Below, one piece after another: positions 11,108 to 22,802 of a stretch of 64,000 nt of DNA. Each line of letters begins with the position of its first letter. The first letter of the stretch is position 1. The translations under genes were made by a program, and so were the position numbers. Source of the DNA: Phanerochaete sordida (Eukaryota; Basidiomycota; Agaricomycetes; Polyporales; Phanerochaetaceae); assembly GCA_019973155.2 (NCBI GenBank), contig BPQB01000050.1:62001-126000 (forward strand). Direction: 5' to 3'. The notes beneath the pieces were generated by a model, which had not been told where the DNA came from, did not search any database, and worked only from the letters and a program-made list of their open reading frames with translations.

Positions 11108-12540
11108 TCAGTGGAAGTAGTTCGAGGCAATTCCCTTGACCGAGGCCCACGCTTCGTCCAGGGCTGTGACGACCTCCTCGGCTACACGCTAATCAGAGGG
11201 CGTCCGGGGTAGTGTATGACCTGAGTACTCACGCAGAGGGCCCTTCTCCAGGTCGATAAGATTCTACGAGATAACCATATCAGCTCGTTCCAGGCTGCGA
11301 GGCTCCGAAGCTGACCGACCTGTTCGATGTGCTTCAGGCTGGAGGCCCCGATGATGATCGCATCGCCGTGCTCGCGCTTGAGCAGGCTGTGGTGCGACAT
11401 CCAGCGGAGCGCGACCTCCGCGAGCGTCAGGCCGTGCTTCTGCACGACCGGCTCGAGCGTCGCCAGCGCCTTGAAGTAGGGCTCGTTCCAGTATCGGTGG
11501 CGGTACCCCTGTCGCTCGCGCCGTGAGTCACCAGGTAAACCACAGAGGAATGGTACACACCTTGCCCTGCATCTTCGTGGGATCGAAGCGCGAGCCCGGC
11601 TCGACCTCGTCCTGCATCGAGTGGTAGCGCCCGGTGAAGAAGCCGCCGCCGAGCGGGTTGAACTCGTAGAATGCGATGCCGAACTTGCGGAGGCAGGGGA
11701 AGAGCTCCGGCTCGACGGCACTGTGTCTCCCGTCAGCGTTTCGATAGCAGAGAGAAAGGATGTTACAGACCGGTGAACCGCGTTGTAAATTCCCTGGTAC
11801 GCAGTAGGCTGGATATACCCATTCGCCTTGCAGATGCCGACAATCTCGGCGACTTCCCAGGACATGTAGTTACTGATCCCGAAGCGTTTGAACTTGCCCT
11901 CCTTGTAGAGCTCGTTGACAGTCTTCAGAGTAACTTCGTACGGCGTCGAGCGGTCAGGACCGTGAAGGTACCACAGGTCGAGACAGCTACTCCGCGTTAT
12001 GTCAGCGACCTATAAGACGAAAACTGCCCATGCTTACTCTGTCTTGAGCGCCTCCAAAGAGGCGTCGAGGTGCTTACGCAAATCCTGGCCGGGAATAGTT
12101 AGGGCACAAATATCGTGAAAATGCTTCTTCAGCCTCGTACCTCCGGCGAGTGCGTAATCTGGGGGATATTGGGAATCTTGAACGCAACCGTCTGCAGAGC
12201 GTCAGCCTTTCCGCGCATCGCCCTGAGCCGAACGACAAACCGGATAGAGCTTCGTGCCCATGACAAGGCCGCGCTTCTTCCACTCAACAGTGGTCAGCAT
12301 CTCCTCGCTGGTGCCGTAGCAGTAGACGCGGGCAGTGTCGAGCTCGTAGTGACCATGCGCCTGGAAGACGTCGAGGATCGCGCCGACCTCCTTCGGATCG
12401 TGCACACGGCAGCCCTCAGTGCCCTCGGCGCCGAAGGTCATGCAGCCCTACGAACAATCAGCGACAAGGGTGCAGAGAGAGTGGCTGCTAGCACCCACCA
12501 TGACGATGTTCAGAGAGGATTTCTGCTCCGGACGCGACAT
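11108..12540 (-). CDS. aldo-keto reductase, subfamily B copy 2 (AKR7-like)
   Basis: AKR7-like aldehyde reductase. The ATG at 12540 gives MSRPEQKSSLNIVM, then an intron and GCMTFGAEGTEG. Then AILDVFQAHGHYELDTARVY (Asp, Tyr), LVMGTKLYP (Lys), LWYLHGPDRSTPYEVTLK (His), FGISNYMSWEVAEIV, YQGIYNAVHR, an extra intron inside the HR|VEPELFPCLRK stretch, FNPLGGGFFTGRYHSM, RHRYWNEPYFKAL, ALRWMSHHSLLKREHGDA, IIIGASSLKHIEQ, NLIDLEKGPL and EEVVTALDEAWASVKG...NYFH. Stop TGA at 11110-11108. The start and end motifs are almost those of copy 3 at 17842, so these two are likely recent relatives now on opposite strands either side of the RBR gene. TATA at 12622. Confidence 0.88.
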
Positions 12541-12621
12541 ATTGTGCTTGCTGTCTGTGTTGTTTGTTATATTGGGGTGTTCCTGCGCAGAGAGCCTGCA
12601 GTCCTCAGCTTCAAAGTGTGG

Positions 12622-12629
12622 TATATATA
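12622..12629 (-). promoter_or_regulatory. TATA box of AKR-B copy 2
   Basis: TATATATA about 82 nt upstream of the ATG at 12540. Confidence 0.6.
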
Positions 12630-13450
12630 CGCGTTGGAATATTATCTGACCTATATTCAAAGCTTGCGAGCGTGTGTTCTTGAGATGCCTTCCGTGACGC
12701 CAGCGGCCGGCAGCTCCTGTGCCCACGTCATTGCGCGACAGTCAGCGAGCTCGTTGAGCGTACCAGCCTTCTTAGCCGCCCGCACTGAACCTTCGTCACC
12801 TCATTGACTCTGACTGTCGCGCTGCCGGGAGCGTGCGCGTTGCCTGCCGATGAGCGGATCGTGGGTTTCTGAGGCTGGCGCGCAGCCCGCCATACGACGC
12901 TGACGGCATAAACGATGAGTCCTTTGGTATGTCGGCGAGTGGCAAGGGCCGCTTACTGCAGTTTTTTGGAGTCACGGGTGGAATGAGCCAAAGAATGTAT
13001 CGCTTCGAATGCTCGAGAAGTCATAGACGATCAAGAGTCTGCAGCTGTCGCTGGACGTATCATCTCAGAGTGGCTCGAGCACCCTGTGAAGCCAGACATG
13101 ATGCCCGCAGCAACCGACAGGAGAACCTGACGAGAGGTTTGCTATCAATGTCACCGTCACATAAGGAATCGACGAACTCACATGAGAGGGAATATGCTGC
13201 GAATGGACATCATAATCAATAGTGACCAGGCTATCACGCAGGCGCCGTGGCGATCCATACGAAGTGAGAGCTCGAAGCGGGACGAGAACAACTAATAATG
13301 CAATCCAATGCGCGAAATAGTTGTAAGGATGCTACAATACACGTGCGTAGTAAGTGTTGACCCTGCCGTATAAAATTGCGAACGATCACGACTACCCAAA
13401 TGAAGGCCGGAGCTGCGAGGCGAAGCGGGTGCAGTTGTGGCGCCGCAAGC
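12630..13450. other. intergenic, no confident gene
   Basis: About 820 nt between the AKR-B copy 2 promoter and the 3' end of the RBR ligase gene. Only short unrelated open frames. Probably upstream regulatory DNA plus the RBR 3' UTR. Confidence 0.4.
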
Positions 13451-16400
13451 CTAACGGTGACGCACGGCCTTAACGGGTCGTCCGTGCGCCCTTTCCGCGT
13501 GGTCGGGCATCCGCACGCCTTCGTGCAGGGCGTCGAGCACGCCGTGCCCCGCCGCTATCTGCACTAAGTGGTCTGGAGCCGCATGTCGGCGAGGGTTCCG
13601 CCGGACGTCACGTAGTAGCGGCACGTGAGCCGGTAGGGGCATAACTGGTGCGGGTGGGGGCAAGACAACGGGACGATGGCGGCGGCCACGGAGAGGATCT
13701 GGGACAATGTTTGGCGGAAGTGGCTGAGGTGGGGGTGGAGGATGTGCTAGAAGTGGAAGCCCCTGTGCGTATGCGACTGCTCCACGAGGGTCGAATCCTG
13801 CTGGGGGTAGTGCATCAGGGAGCATTATCCCCTCTCGCAGTCTGAACAGGTACGCATCAGCACGATGGAGCGCTACCGGGCCGGCCATCGCAGGTCCAGC
13901 AACCGGATGTCCTCCGGGAGGTAAGGCATAACGACCGTGCTGAGGACAGTGGGGGTTATTACATCCACGCTTGGGCGGCGCCTTGGGCAAGTCGACTTTA
14001 ATGTCCGCCGCGTTGACCTCGGGGTGTGCACGCTTGTACTCGTCTTGCGCCTTCTGAGCCGCTGCAGCGACCTAGTGGACCTTCATGAGCACGAGCACCA
14101 GGCAAGGGCAAACAGTGTGTCGCCTACCTCATCAGCATGCCGCGCCTCGACATCCGTGTCCCATAGTGGGCACTTCGATTGGTCCTTCGGTTTGTTGTAC
14201 GGAGGAGCCTAGATCGTGTAAGTCATTTCTTTGTGACGCGCAAGGAGCGAGAATGGCACCTGATTAAAATGCTCATAGCCGTGAATGATCTGTCGACAGA
14301 TGTAACACGACATTGTCCTGCAGTTCGGGCAGACCATCTTGTTGCACTACACGTGATGCTCAGCGAAGTTCAGGGTTTGGGAGGGGAATCGACGCACTCC
14401 AGCTTCCTTAATGAATGCTATCGACGATCTGTTAAGCGCGACATTGGTATGCATTATATGAAGACACGCACATTTCTTGCAACTCGGACAGTTGCGCATT
14501 AACGCTGCGGCTAGGAACAAGTAGGATTAGCCCACGTTAGTCCTATAGGAGGACATGCTTACTCATAGCTTCCTCAATAGCATGACGAGCATCGAGCTTC
14601 TTGTCTTGCGCAGCCTCTGCACCCCTCGTCAGAAACGGCTTTTCATAGTCCAAGTTAAGGTCAAACCTTCACAGCTCTTCGGAAGGTGGTCCTGTGAATG
14701 AGGCCGGTAAACACGCGAAGACAGGCTCGAAGCAAGTTGCGCTCACCAGCTTCTTGCACTTGCGGCACGAGACAGCACCGCACTCCTCGCGCTCGCACCG
14801 GAACAGCTTCTCCTCCTCGTTCTCGATCACGACCTGGTACTCGCAGAAGGGGCACTCCTCGAGGTTATCGAGCCCTGCGGCCTCGAGTTCCTTGCGCTGG
14901 CTGACACGCTCGTAGAGCTCGAGCAACTTCGGCGTGAGGATCCGGCGAAGCTCCGCCGGCGCGAAGAGCAGCTTGCACCCGGACTGATCCATGCAGCCAA
15001 TCGCGGGGTTGTGCTCGCCGAGAAGCGTCGCGGCGTAGTTCGTGACACACTCTACGCAGAAGAGATGCGCGTCGGGGCACTGCGTCATCTTGCTCTGGTG
15101 GCGGGACATGTCAACGAAGGAAATGGCACAAGACAGTCAGGACGTACGATGGAGTAGCTGGAGAAACAACATCCGCATTCCAGGCCGTCGCTTTCTTCCT
15201 CTCCGCCGGCTGGGTTGGTAGCGAGTTCTAGTATCTTGCGGAGAACCCACGCCCGCTCCTTCTCGAACTCTGGGTCGTGCCTTGCCTTGCCTTTCCCTTT
15301 CCCCTTACGTCTCTTCGCGGACGATCGAGAGCTGGCATCGGGAGCAGGCGCTGCTTGTCGTCGCTGGGCGTGCAACACAAGGTATGATGGAGCGTAAAGC
15401 TTGTTGTTTTCCGCAAAGCACTGTAGTATCTGGGCGTGAAGGACATCAGGAAAGTCTTGTGTAAGCTGGTTCTGTTCGGAAGGTCAGCATACACCCCACC
15501 ATTACGCGAATGGATAAACTCACCAAGGCAAGTTCATGGTAGTACTTGCCTACGGGTGGGGGCCTATCCTTGTCTCCGTAGTTCGTCTCTTCCACCTTTC
15601 TCACTTTGGCTGGCTCCGCGTCTTCCCCGCCCTCGTCCGAAGAGCGTTTCCGTTTCCGTGACACCTTCGGGTAACCAGGGTTTTCAAACAGACTGTGCAA
15701 GACGCGCTGCAGCGCCACTTCGTACGAGCTCAGCCTGGCTACAGCAGAGTCGGCGGTCTCTATGACGTGGGTGTCGAGCTGCCGGTGAATGAGTGCATGC
15801 AGGTACGCGGGGTCAACGTCAGGGATGATCTCGAGCACTTGGGCCACCGTGCTGGACATAGGGTCGGGCTGGGGCTGGGGAGGCAGGGATTCCGCACGGC
15901 TTCCACTCCCAGCGGTCGCGGCGTCGGAGGGTAGGCGTTCAATGTCACGAGCGGGTGCCACGTCCAGCGGTTCGTCACGATGTGAGCTAGAAGGCCCCGC
16001 CCTCACGATGGCCTCCCTTTCCTGTCGAGAGTCGCCGGGATGAGCACGGGCTGTAGCGGGAACATCCAAGAGCTTTGTGGCGGAGAATATTAGATTGCGC
16101 CGTGGGGAAGCGGTCGAGCTAACGCGCGACTTTGGGTACTCTGCGTTCTCGAAGAGAGCGGATAGCACAGAGTCGACGATCTGAGCAGACTGTGCTTCAC
16201 CGTCACCCCAGTCACTCCCTGAAAGCGAGTACCGAGAGTCGGCTTGGAGCATAATCAGCTTCTCCAGGAAACTCTTGTCTACGTCTGGAATGATTTCGAG
16301 GATACGCTCCATAAGTCGAGAGACTCGGTTGGCGACCATAAGATCTTCCTGAGAGGCGGGAGGCGTTGAAGCCACGGATAGAGGAGCAGGAAAGCGTAAT

Positions 16401-16891
16401 GGGGTTTTGAAGTTGTCGAGAGGCCGTCCATCGGCCCTCCTTTTACCTTTGTGTTGAGGCGACATGGATGCCCGTGGCGAGACTGCGGAGAGGCCATCTT
16501 CCGCATTTAAGATGGCTAGGATATCGTCATCCGAGTCTGCAACGTCCGCGTGTTAGATGTTATGGTCGCCGCCTCGCCGGTGGTTGTGCGCACCATGGTC
16601 GTCGTCGGGCAGGAAAAGTGGCGGTTTCGGACGACGATCAGGAGTCCCTCCAGCCTGCCCTCCAACCTCGTGTCCTCTCCGCCTCTCTGGGCTCCCTACC
16701 ACACGCTTTTCACGGGGCTCGTCGTCGTCCGAATCAGATATCTCGATGATGTCCTCCGGTGGGACGACCGGAGCTTTGCGTCGCGGCACAGCGGCCTTAC
16801 GAGGGCGACGGCCGGACGATGGTGCGCGTACGTTGGATGGGCCGGCAACCGGATAGTCGACCACTGAGGCGTGGTCAATCTCAGAGAGCAT
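13451..16891 (-). CDS. RBR-type E3 ubiquitin ligase, RNF216/TRIAD3-like
   Basis: RING-between-RING ligase that would take ubiquitin from an E2 onto its own Cys and then to a target. The proposed ATG at 16891 gives MLSEIDHASVVDYPV; ATGs further upstream cannot be excluded. Early residues include an acidic EIISDSDDDE-like patch. Next are two copies of a helical unit (ILEIIPDVDKSFLEKLI...LFENAEYPKS and VLEIIPDVDPAYLHALI...LFENPGYPKV). RING1 is ECGCCFSSYSI|SKMTQCPDAHLFCVEC. IBR is ECPFCEYQVVI...LFRCEREECGAVSCRKCKK, followed by DHLPKSCEE. RING2 is NCPSCKK|SFIKEAG|CNKMVCPNC, then MSCYICRQIIHGYEHF; the Cys after EAG is the expected catalytic one. The tail is a Pro-rich region ending VRHR at 13451. 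About ten introns, several splitting the zinc-binding modules. The match to RNF216 order (Cys spacing, GYEHF) is strong. The target is unknown. Confidence 0.85.
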
Positions 16892-17221
16892 CCGGACAAC
16901 GTGGTGGACAACGTAGGAGAAGAGGCACGCGACGCGACCCAACATTGCTGTGTTCAGGGTCCGAGCGTTAGAGGTGTCAGGGGTCCCACAATGCTCATAA
17001 ATCACTGGTCAGACTTGCAGTACTTACTTCTCTCGAGAGGATCATTGTCAACGACTTAACCAGGAGATATGAGCGACCATCAAGACAACTTCTCCGTGAA
17101 AACGCCTTGTTAACTCATACGGTCGCGCATTCAGGAGTGGCAGTTGGTCGCTGCCTGTTCTGGGAAGCCGGATTTCTGTGTTTTGTCCAATCATGTAATA
17201 CCTGTTATATAGCGTTTTTAA

Positions 17222-17313
17222 GCCTGCCTAGCTCAATCGGATAGAGCGTGAGACTTTTAAGTCTACGAGGCTTGGACATCTCAAGGCTGCGGGTTCGACC
17301 CCCGCGGTGGGCT
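17222..17313 (+). tRNA. tRNA-Lys(TTT) with intron
   Basis: Acceptor GCCTGCC pairs with GGTGGGC (two G-T pairs). The D-arm carries TAGCTCAATCGGATAGAGC (A box). The anticodon stem TGAGA leads into loop C-T-TTT-A, interrupted after position 37 by an intron of about 18-19 nt, then A and the stem TCTCA. The T-arm GCGGG TTCGACC CCCGC is the B box. TTT is the anticodon, so lysine. A short T run follows at about 17323. It sits between the RBR ligase start and AKR-B copy 3. Confidence 0.92.
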
Positions 17314-17754
17314 AGTCGTTAAACTTTTCTATGTCGTTGTTTCGCACGCAATTTTTTTGTCTTATTAGTATATTAGCGTGTACTGTGTACTATGTACTGT
17401 ACACACTTTACTTGCACGGAATTAATTTTGTACCGCGTGTCGACTGCCTTACGATTGAGCCGTGCGACACCAGTTCAAACGCGCGCGCGTGGGCGCGCGA
17501 CCCGTGCCGGCGCGTCTGAGCTCTGGCCCTCCACCTCTTCCTCGCCCAAGACATTCGAGACTCACGACACTACTGTACACCAACTATCGCATGTGGGCGT
17601 CGGCCAAATCTCCGTCCCTTTGATAAAGTCTCAAGATAGCACCTGCAAGATATGGCGTGCTGGATGCCGACGGCGCGTCTTGATAATATGAGACGGAAGA
17701 GACGACCCGGACGATTATTCTCACGTTTCGCCTCATGTCGTCACCAGTCAGCCA
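17314..17754. other. intergenic after tRNA-Lys
   Basis: AT-rich just after the tRNA, then mixed composition leading to the AKR-B copy 3 promoter. No gene seen. Confidence 0.4.
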
Positions 17755-17762
17755 GATAAATA
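17755..17762 (+). promoter_or_regulatory. possible TATA-like element of AKR-B copy 3
   Basis: GATAAATA about 80-87 nt upstream of the ATG at 17842, at the spacing of the sibling TATA boxes but a weaker match. Confidence 0.35.
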
Positions 17763-17841
17763 CCAGCTGCAATCGATCTCTGCTCGTGTCTACTCTCCCA
17801 GACACACTACACAACTTGCAGCAAGAGAAGCGCACGCAACC

Positions 17842-19325
17842 ATGTCCCGCCCCGAGCAGAAGTCCGCGATGAACATCGTCATGGTGCGCTTCATGACGCG
17901 GAGGCAAAGCTTGTGCTGACGGACATCCACAGGGATGCATGACGTTTGGCAGGGAGGGCACCGAAGGCGAGTCGACCCTGGCTTGACACACACTCCGAAC
18001 TCACTTCGGACATAGGAGCTCGCGTGCACACCGCTGAGGAGGTTGGCAAGATTCTGGACGTCTTCCAGGCTCATGGCCACTATGAGGTGCGTGCCGATAT
18101 CTCTGAGTCGCGACTTGCACTCACTGTTGCACGGGTAGCTCGACTCCGCTCGAACCTACTCTGGAGGCACTAGCGAAGAGATCTTGGGAGAGGTCGGATG
18201 GCAGCAGCGGGGGCTCGTGATGGACACCAAGCTCTATCCGAATGCCGTGCGTCCTACAGCACATTTGCATGTCCCATCAACACTGATTCTTCGCAGTCAA
18301 GCGCGCGGTGGGCGCAGCCCGGTGCTACTCGCATCTCTCATAGCCCTGAAGTACGTTTGGTCGTGAGTTTAGAAGGGATGCTCTGCTAATGCTGTAGTCC
18401 AGGATCTTCGCAAGCAGCTAGATATCTCGCTGAAGGCCCTCAAGACCGAGTGCGTACACTTTTCGCCTGCTATCACACAATCTCACAGTGCCTCCCACAG
18501 CTCCATCGACATGTGGTACCTGCACGGCCCGGACCGCACCACCCCTTACGAAGTCACGCTGAAGGCCGTAGATGAGCTCTACAAGGAAGGCAAGTTCAAG
18601 CGCTTCGGCATCAGCAACTACATGTCGTGGGAGGTCGCCGAAATCGTGTCGATCTGCCGCCAGCACGGGTACATCCAGCCGACCGCGTACCAGGGCATCT
18701 ACAACGCGATCCACCGCAAGGTCGAGCCCGAGCTCTTCCCGTGCCTGCGCAAGTTCGGCATCGCATTCTACGAGTTCAACCCGCTCGGCGGCGGCTTCTT
18801 CACCGGCCGCTATCGCTCGATGCAGGACGCGGTCGAGCCCGGCTCACGCTTCGACCCAAACAAGGGCCAGGGCAAGGTGCGCCTCGTTCGACGTCGCGCC
18901 TCTTGGATAGTTCTGACTATTGTACTGCAGAACTACCGTAACAGGTACTGGAACGAGACGTACTTCGAGGCGCTCGGCCTCATCGAGGTTGCCGCAAAGC
19001 AACACAACCTGACACTCGCAGAGATCGCGCTGCGGTGGATGTCGCACCACGGTCTCATGAAGCGCGAGCATGGCGACGCCATCATTATCGGTGCTTCGAG
19101 CCTCAGCCACATCGAGCAGGTACGTATCTTCGTGCAGCCCGTTCTGCTAGCGCTGAACCCTTGGCACGCAGAACCTCGTCGACCTCGATAAGGGTCCACT
19201 CCGTAAGTGCTCTCTCTTCGCCTGCCTGAATCACGCTCAGGCTATCATCAGCGGAGGAAATCTTGAAAGTGCTGGACCAAGCCTGGGAGCTTGTGAAGCC
19301 CGTCGCGTCGAACTACTTCCACTAA
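17842..19325 (+). CDS. aldo-keto reductase, subfamily B copy 3 (AKR7-like)
   Basis: AKR7-like aldehyde reductase. The ATG at 17842 gives MSRPEQKSAMNIVM|, an intron, then GCMTFGREGTEG. Next EVGKILDVFQAHGHYE, an intron, LDSARTYSGGTSEEILGE (Asp, Tyr), LVMDTKLYPNA (Lys), DLRKQLDISLKALKTE, IDMWYLHGPDRTTPYEVTLK (His), FGISNYMSWEVAEIVSICR, YQGIYNAIHRKVEPELFPC, FNPLGGGFFTGRYRSMQ, NRYWNETYFEALG, ALRWMSHHGLMKREHGDA, IIIGASSLSHIEQ, NLVDLDKGPL and, after a last intron, EEILKVLDQAWELVKP...NYFH. Stop TAA at 19323. It has an intron just before LDSAR, at a point where copy 2 reads through without one. It heads a run of three B genes on the plus strand. Confidence 0.9.
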
Positions 19326-19790
19326 ACCGTAACACAAAGCCTTTCACCTCAACGACGTACGAGGTTGTACAGTACACCATATGGAATAAGAGGACGCGAT
19401 GCCTATGCGCTTGAATGCGCCTGTCTACGCACGCATCCCTAAGCTGAAGCTTACGAGAGCGGGATTTGTCTTGTTCGATCCCACCGGAAGCGTCTGTCCG
19501 AGAGCGTTCTCACCTAGGCATCGGCGAAAATTCAGTCATACCTCGCACAGAAGTTCGAGCCAGCGGGCCACCAGCTGAGTATAACCGTCGTCGACGTGGT
19601 TTCTCCATGCTCAATGTCTGAACACAGATGACACGCCGCAGAGAACGTTGGTCGGTCGTTTCTCAGCTTGTTGTGACATTGAATTTACCACGAGAAGACC
19701 TTCTATCTATGGCGTGCGCTCGGCACTCGGGCAGTGCGTTCGGGCACACTGTCACCTCCGCCGGCCTGACCAATCGACATTGCTCTGGAG
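19326..19790. other. intergenic
   Basis: Spacer between tandem AKR-B copies 3 and 4. It includes a CCAAT-like CCAATC near 19770. No gene. Confidence 0.45.
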
Positions 19791-19796
19791 TATAAT
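19791..19796 (+). promoter_or_regulatory. TATA-like box of AKR-B copy 4
   Basis: TATAAT about 80 nt upstream of the ATG at 19872, with a CCAATC about 20 nt further up. Confidence 0.4.
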
Positions 19797-19871
19797 TGCG
19801 AGTTCTCTCGCTGCCAATCTTCACCATACTCGACAACCGGTCCCGAGCAACACAGCGACGCACGAACCACG

Positions 19872-21318
19872 ATGGCTGGCTCCGAGCAAAAGTCTGCCTT
19901 GAAGATCATCATGGTAAATTTCTTATCCGTCCTTGTCTCTGTACGTCAAGCTCAATGGATCTCCAGGGCTGTGGCAACTTCGGTGCACAAGGTGCTGAAG
20001 GTACGACCAGCCCGCTATCATGCCCGTAGGCGCAACGCTGATATCGTCGTGCAGGTGCCCGCGTGACAAGCGTCGAAGATGCGCAAGCCTTCTTCGACGC
20101 CGTACAAGCTCATGGCCACAGCGAGCTCGACACCGCTACAATGTACACACAGGGCACGAGCGAGCGATTTCTGGGCGAGACCGACTATAGGAAGCGCGGG
20201 CTCGCCATCGGGACCAAACTCTATCCTCTGGGAGTGAGATGTCCTGAGCCTGCATCTCGTGTTCGCGCTAGGCTGACCTTGTGCTCAGACGACCGGGCCT
20301 GCCTTCCCTGGAATGCCGAAGATTACGCACCGGCCCGAGGTGGGTGGGCTCATAGGCTGAAAACTATTATGCCTGACAATTACTGTGTAGGATCTCCGCA
20401 AGCACCTTGACGAGTCGTTGAAGGCCCTCAAGACCGAGTAAGTCACATCGCTTCCGCTCCTCGAACTCGAGCGCTGAACCCTAGACAGCTCCCTCGACAT
20501 CTGGTACCTGCACGCTCCCGACCGCACCACGCCGTACGAAGAAACGATGAAGGCCGTGAACGACCTCTTCAACGAGAGCAAGTTCAAGCGCTTCGGCCTC
20601 AGCAACTTCATGTCCTGGGAGGTCGCCGAGCTCGTCGAGATCTGCAAGGCGAACGGCTACGTGCGGCCGACGGTGTACCAGGGGTTGTACAACGCCATGA
20701 ACCGAAACGTCGAGCCGGAGCTCTTCCCGTGCTTGCGGAAGTACGGTCTGTCGTTCTACGGCTTTAACCCTCTTGGCGGCGGGTTCTTCACTGGGCGCTA
20801 TCGAGCGATGAACGATCAGCCCGAGGCGAGCTCGCGGTTCGACCCAAACACATTCTTAGGCAAGGTATGCTTCATCTCACATTTGGCTCCATCCTTGGTC
20901 TCATTTCAAGTAGGTCACTCGACGCAGGTACTGGAACGAGGCGTATTTCGGTGCTCTCGACAAGATCGAGCAAGCGGCAAAGAACCACGACCTGACGCTC
21001 GCCGAGGTCGCCTTGCGTTGGCTGTCGCATCACAGCTTGCTCAAACGCGAGCATGGCGACGCTGTCATCATTGGCGCGTCCAAAGTCCAGCAGGTCGAGC
21101 AGGTCCGTGTACGAGATGTTGGTGAACCCGTCCGAGGAGCTGATTTGCGTCGACGAGCAGAACTTGACGGATCTCGAGAAGGGACCGTTGCGTACGTCAC
21201 TCATACGTACGCGCAATTCTATGCATTCTGACGTTTTGATTTAGCTGCGGACGTTGTGCAAGCTCTCGACGAAGCGTGGCTCTCGGTCAAGGGGGCGGCC
21301 GGGAGCTACTTCCATTGA
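19872..21318 (+). CDS. aldo-keto reductase, subfamily B copy 4 (AKR7-like)
   Basis: AKR7-like aldehyde reductase. The ATG at 19872 gives MAGSEQKSALKIIM|, an intron, then GCGNFGAQGAEG. Then AFFDAVQAHGHSELDTATMY (Asp, Tyr), TQGTSERFLGETDYRKRG, LAIGTKLYPL (Lys), DLRKHLDESLKALKTE, SLDIWYLHAPDRTTPYEET (His), FGLSNFMSWEVAELVEICK, YQGLYNAMNRNVEPELFPC, FNPLGGGFFTGRYRAMND, RYWNEAYFGALDKIEQ, ALRWLSHHSLLKREHGDAV, IIGASKVQQVEQ, NLTDLEKGPL, and ADVVQALDEAWLSVKG...SYFH. Stop TGA at 21316. It shares the GNFG loop, TQGTSER..LGETDY and the NTFLGK ending of the GRY exon with copy 5, so the two form a sub-pair distinct from copies 2, 3 and 6. Confidence 0.9.
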
Positions 21319-22732
21319 TTAAGATTTACCCTGACTCGTTCTGCACGCTCGATGCGAGCGGTGACCTCGTGTCGTAGCATTATACCCAATTTTAAACAAT
21401 CGTGAAGTGCCCCACGAGCAAATTTGTGCGCATATAGCCTGTCGCCAACATATCTGCGGCCTTTGTTTGTTTTTTGTTTGGTCGCCTTTCTCGACCCGCT
21501 TCGAAGCGCGCACGTCGACAACTCCTTCAGAAACCACCACCACCACCTCTCACTTTTTCTGAGCTTTGTGCCCTGCCTCAAATGAAATACACCTATTTAT
21601 CTGTCTTTTGACTCGAATTGCTGTGCCAGGTGAGGCTCACAAGAAAGGCGGTCGCAAATCGACGATGTCGTCGTCCTTCAACAACCCAGTAACTTGCTGG
21701 ATCGGATGTTGGCGTCTGCAGCACGCTTTAGCTCACTTTCAGCGGAAGGCCTTGAGACTTCTGCGACCTGGAAAGAAAGAATTCGGGCGTAACATTGCTA
21801 GAACTTGATCACGTTGCGGGTCCGTCGGCGTCTCGCCAGGTAGGGTCTCTCGAGTTCGAGGCAAGACATGGACGCACGATCCACGGTGCGTGCCCTCGCA
21901 GAATCTGCCCGCTCGTGCTGATCTGTCTATAAGGTCAGCTGGCGCTGGTTGACGGCATCCCATCCACTCCGGTCTTGGACGGAAGCCATCAGCGCGCAGA
22001 GCGTGGTACCATCACGGTCCCTCGTACGTGCACATGGACCCCCGAGTACGATTTCTGCACATGTTTACTCTTTGAGCTGAAGGCTACAGAGGGGCGCAGT
22101 TTTCAGCTTGCATGAGCGGGGCACACGTGGTCTAAAAACCTGTCTCGGCAAATTCAGCGAGGTTGACACCATCCGGTGATTTATGGTAGGTCCCCTGCTT
22201 CTCGATGTTGTTCACCGGATATGTCAGCATTCGACCGGGCGCATTGTAAAGATACCCACAGCAGACGCACAGGGCGCTCGGCCAACAAGTCTTCTTCACT
22301 GGCTTACGGAACGGTATCGTTCACAGCACGGGAATCAGACGACTGGTTGTGCATGCAGGCGGCAGTTTAGTTGAGGTCCGACGAGCTAAGTCTGCGACTT
22401 TCAGCAGACTGACAACAACGTTCCAGCTTTCGTTCAACTCCCAAGAAATGCTCTCGCTGAGCACCAAATCAAAACTATCTCACGCAGAAGCGCGGCAGCT
22501 CGGTGAGCTGGCATCCTTCATTTATCGGCTGTCTGATGACAAGGTGTTTATAGTCCTGCTGTCCGGCCCACCGCGGCGCCGATAAGATCGCCGTGGTGAT
22601 TTCAGCGACTCCCGACTTCAATATCATCGCCGTCCATGATCCAGACTTTGGTCACTCGGTGACATTGTTGCTCGGTCAGAGCTTTTCTGTGCATGACTTG
22701 CTTCTCCTTACCAAGCTCATTCGTCTCGCGTG
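21319..22732. other. long intergenic region, no confident gene
   Basis: About 1.4 kb between AKR-B copies 4 and 5. It includes a short CAC/CCA-rich tract near 21535-21556. Frames at 21566-21808 and 22176-22585 carry no motif and do not splice into anything recognisable. It is the longest spacer in the AKR-B run and could hold a decayed gene. Confidence 0.35.
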
Positions 22733-22738
22733 TATATA
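22733..22738 (+). promoter_or_regulatory. TATA box of AKR-B copy 5
   Basis: TATATA about 70 nt upstream of the ATG at 22803. Confidence 0.5.
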
Positions 22739-22802
22739 GCGTGAGCTCTCGCTACGAATCTCAAGTACCTCCAGCATCTTGGACGCACCGGGAATACTGA
22801 AC

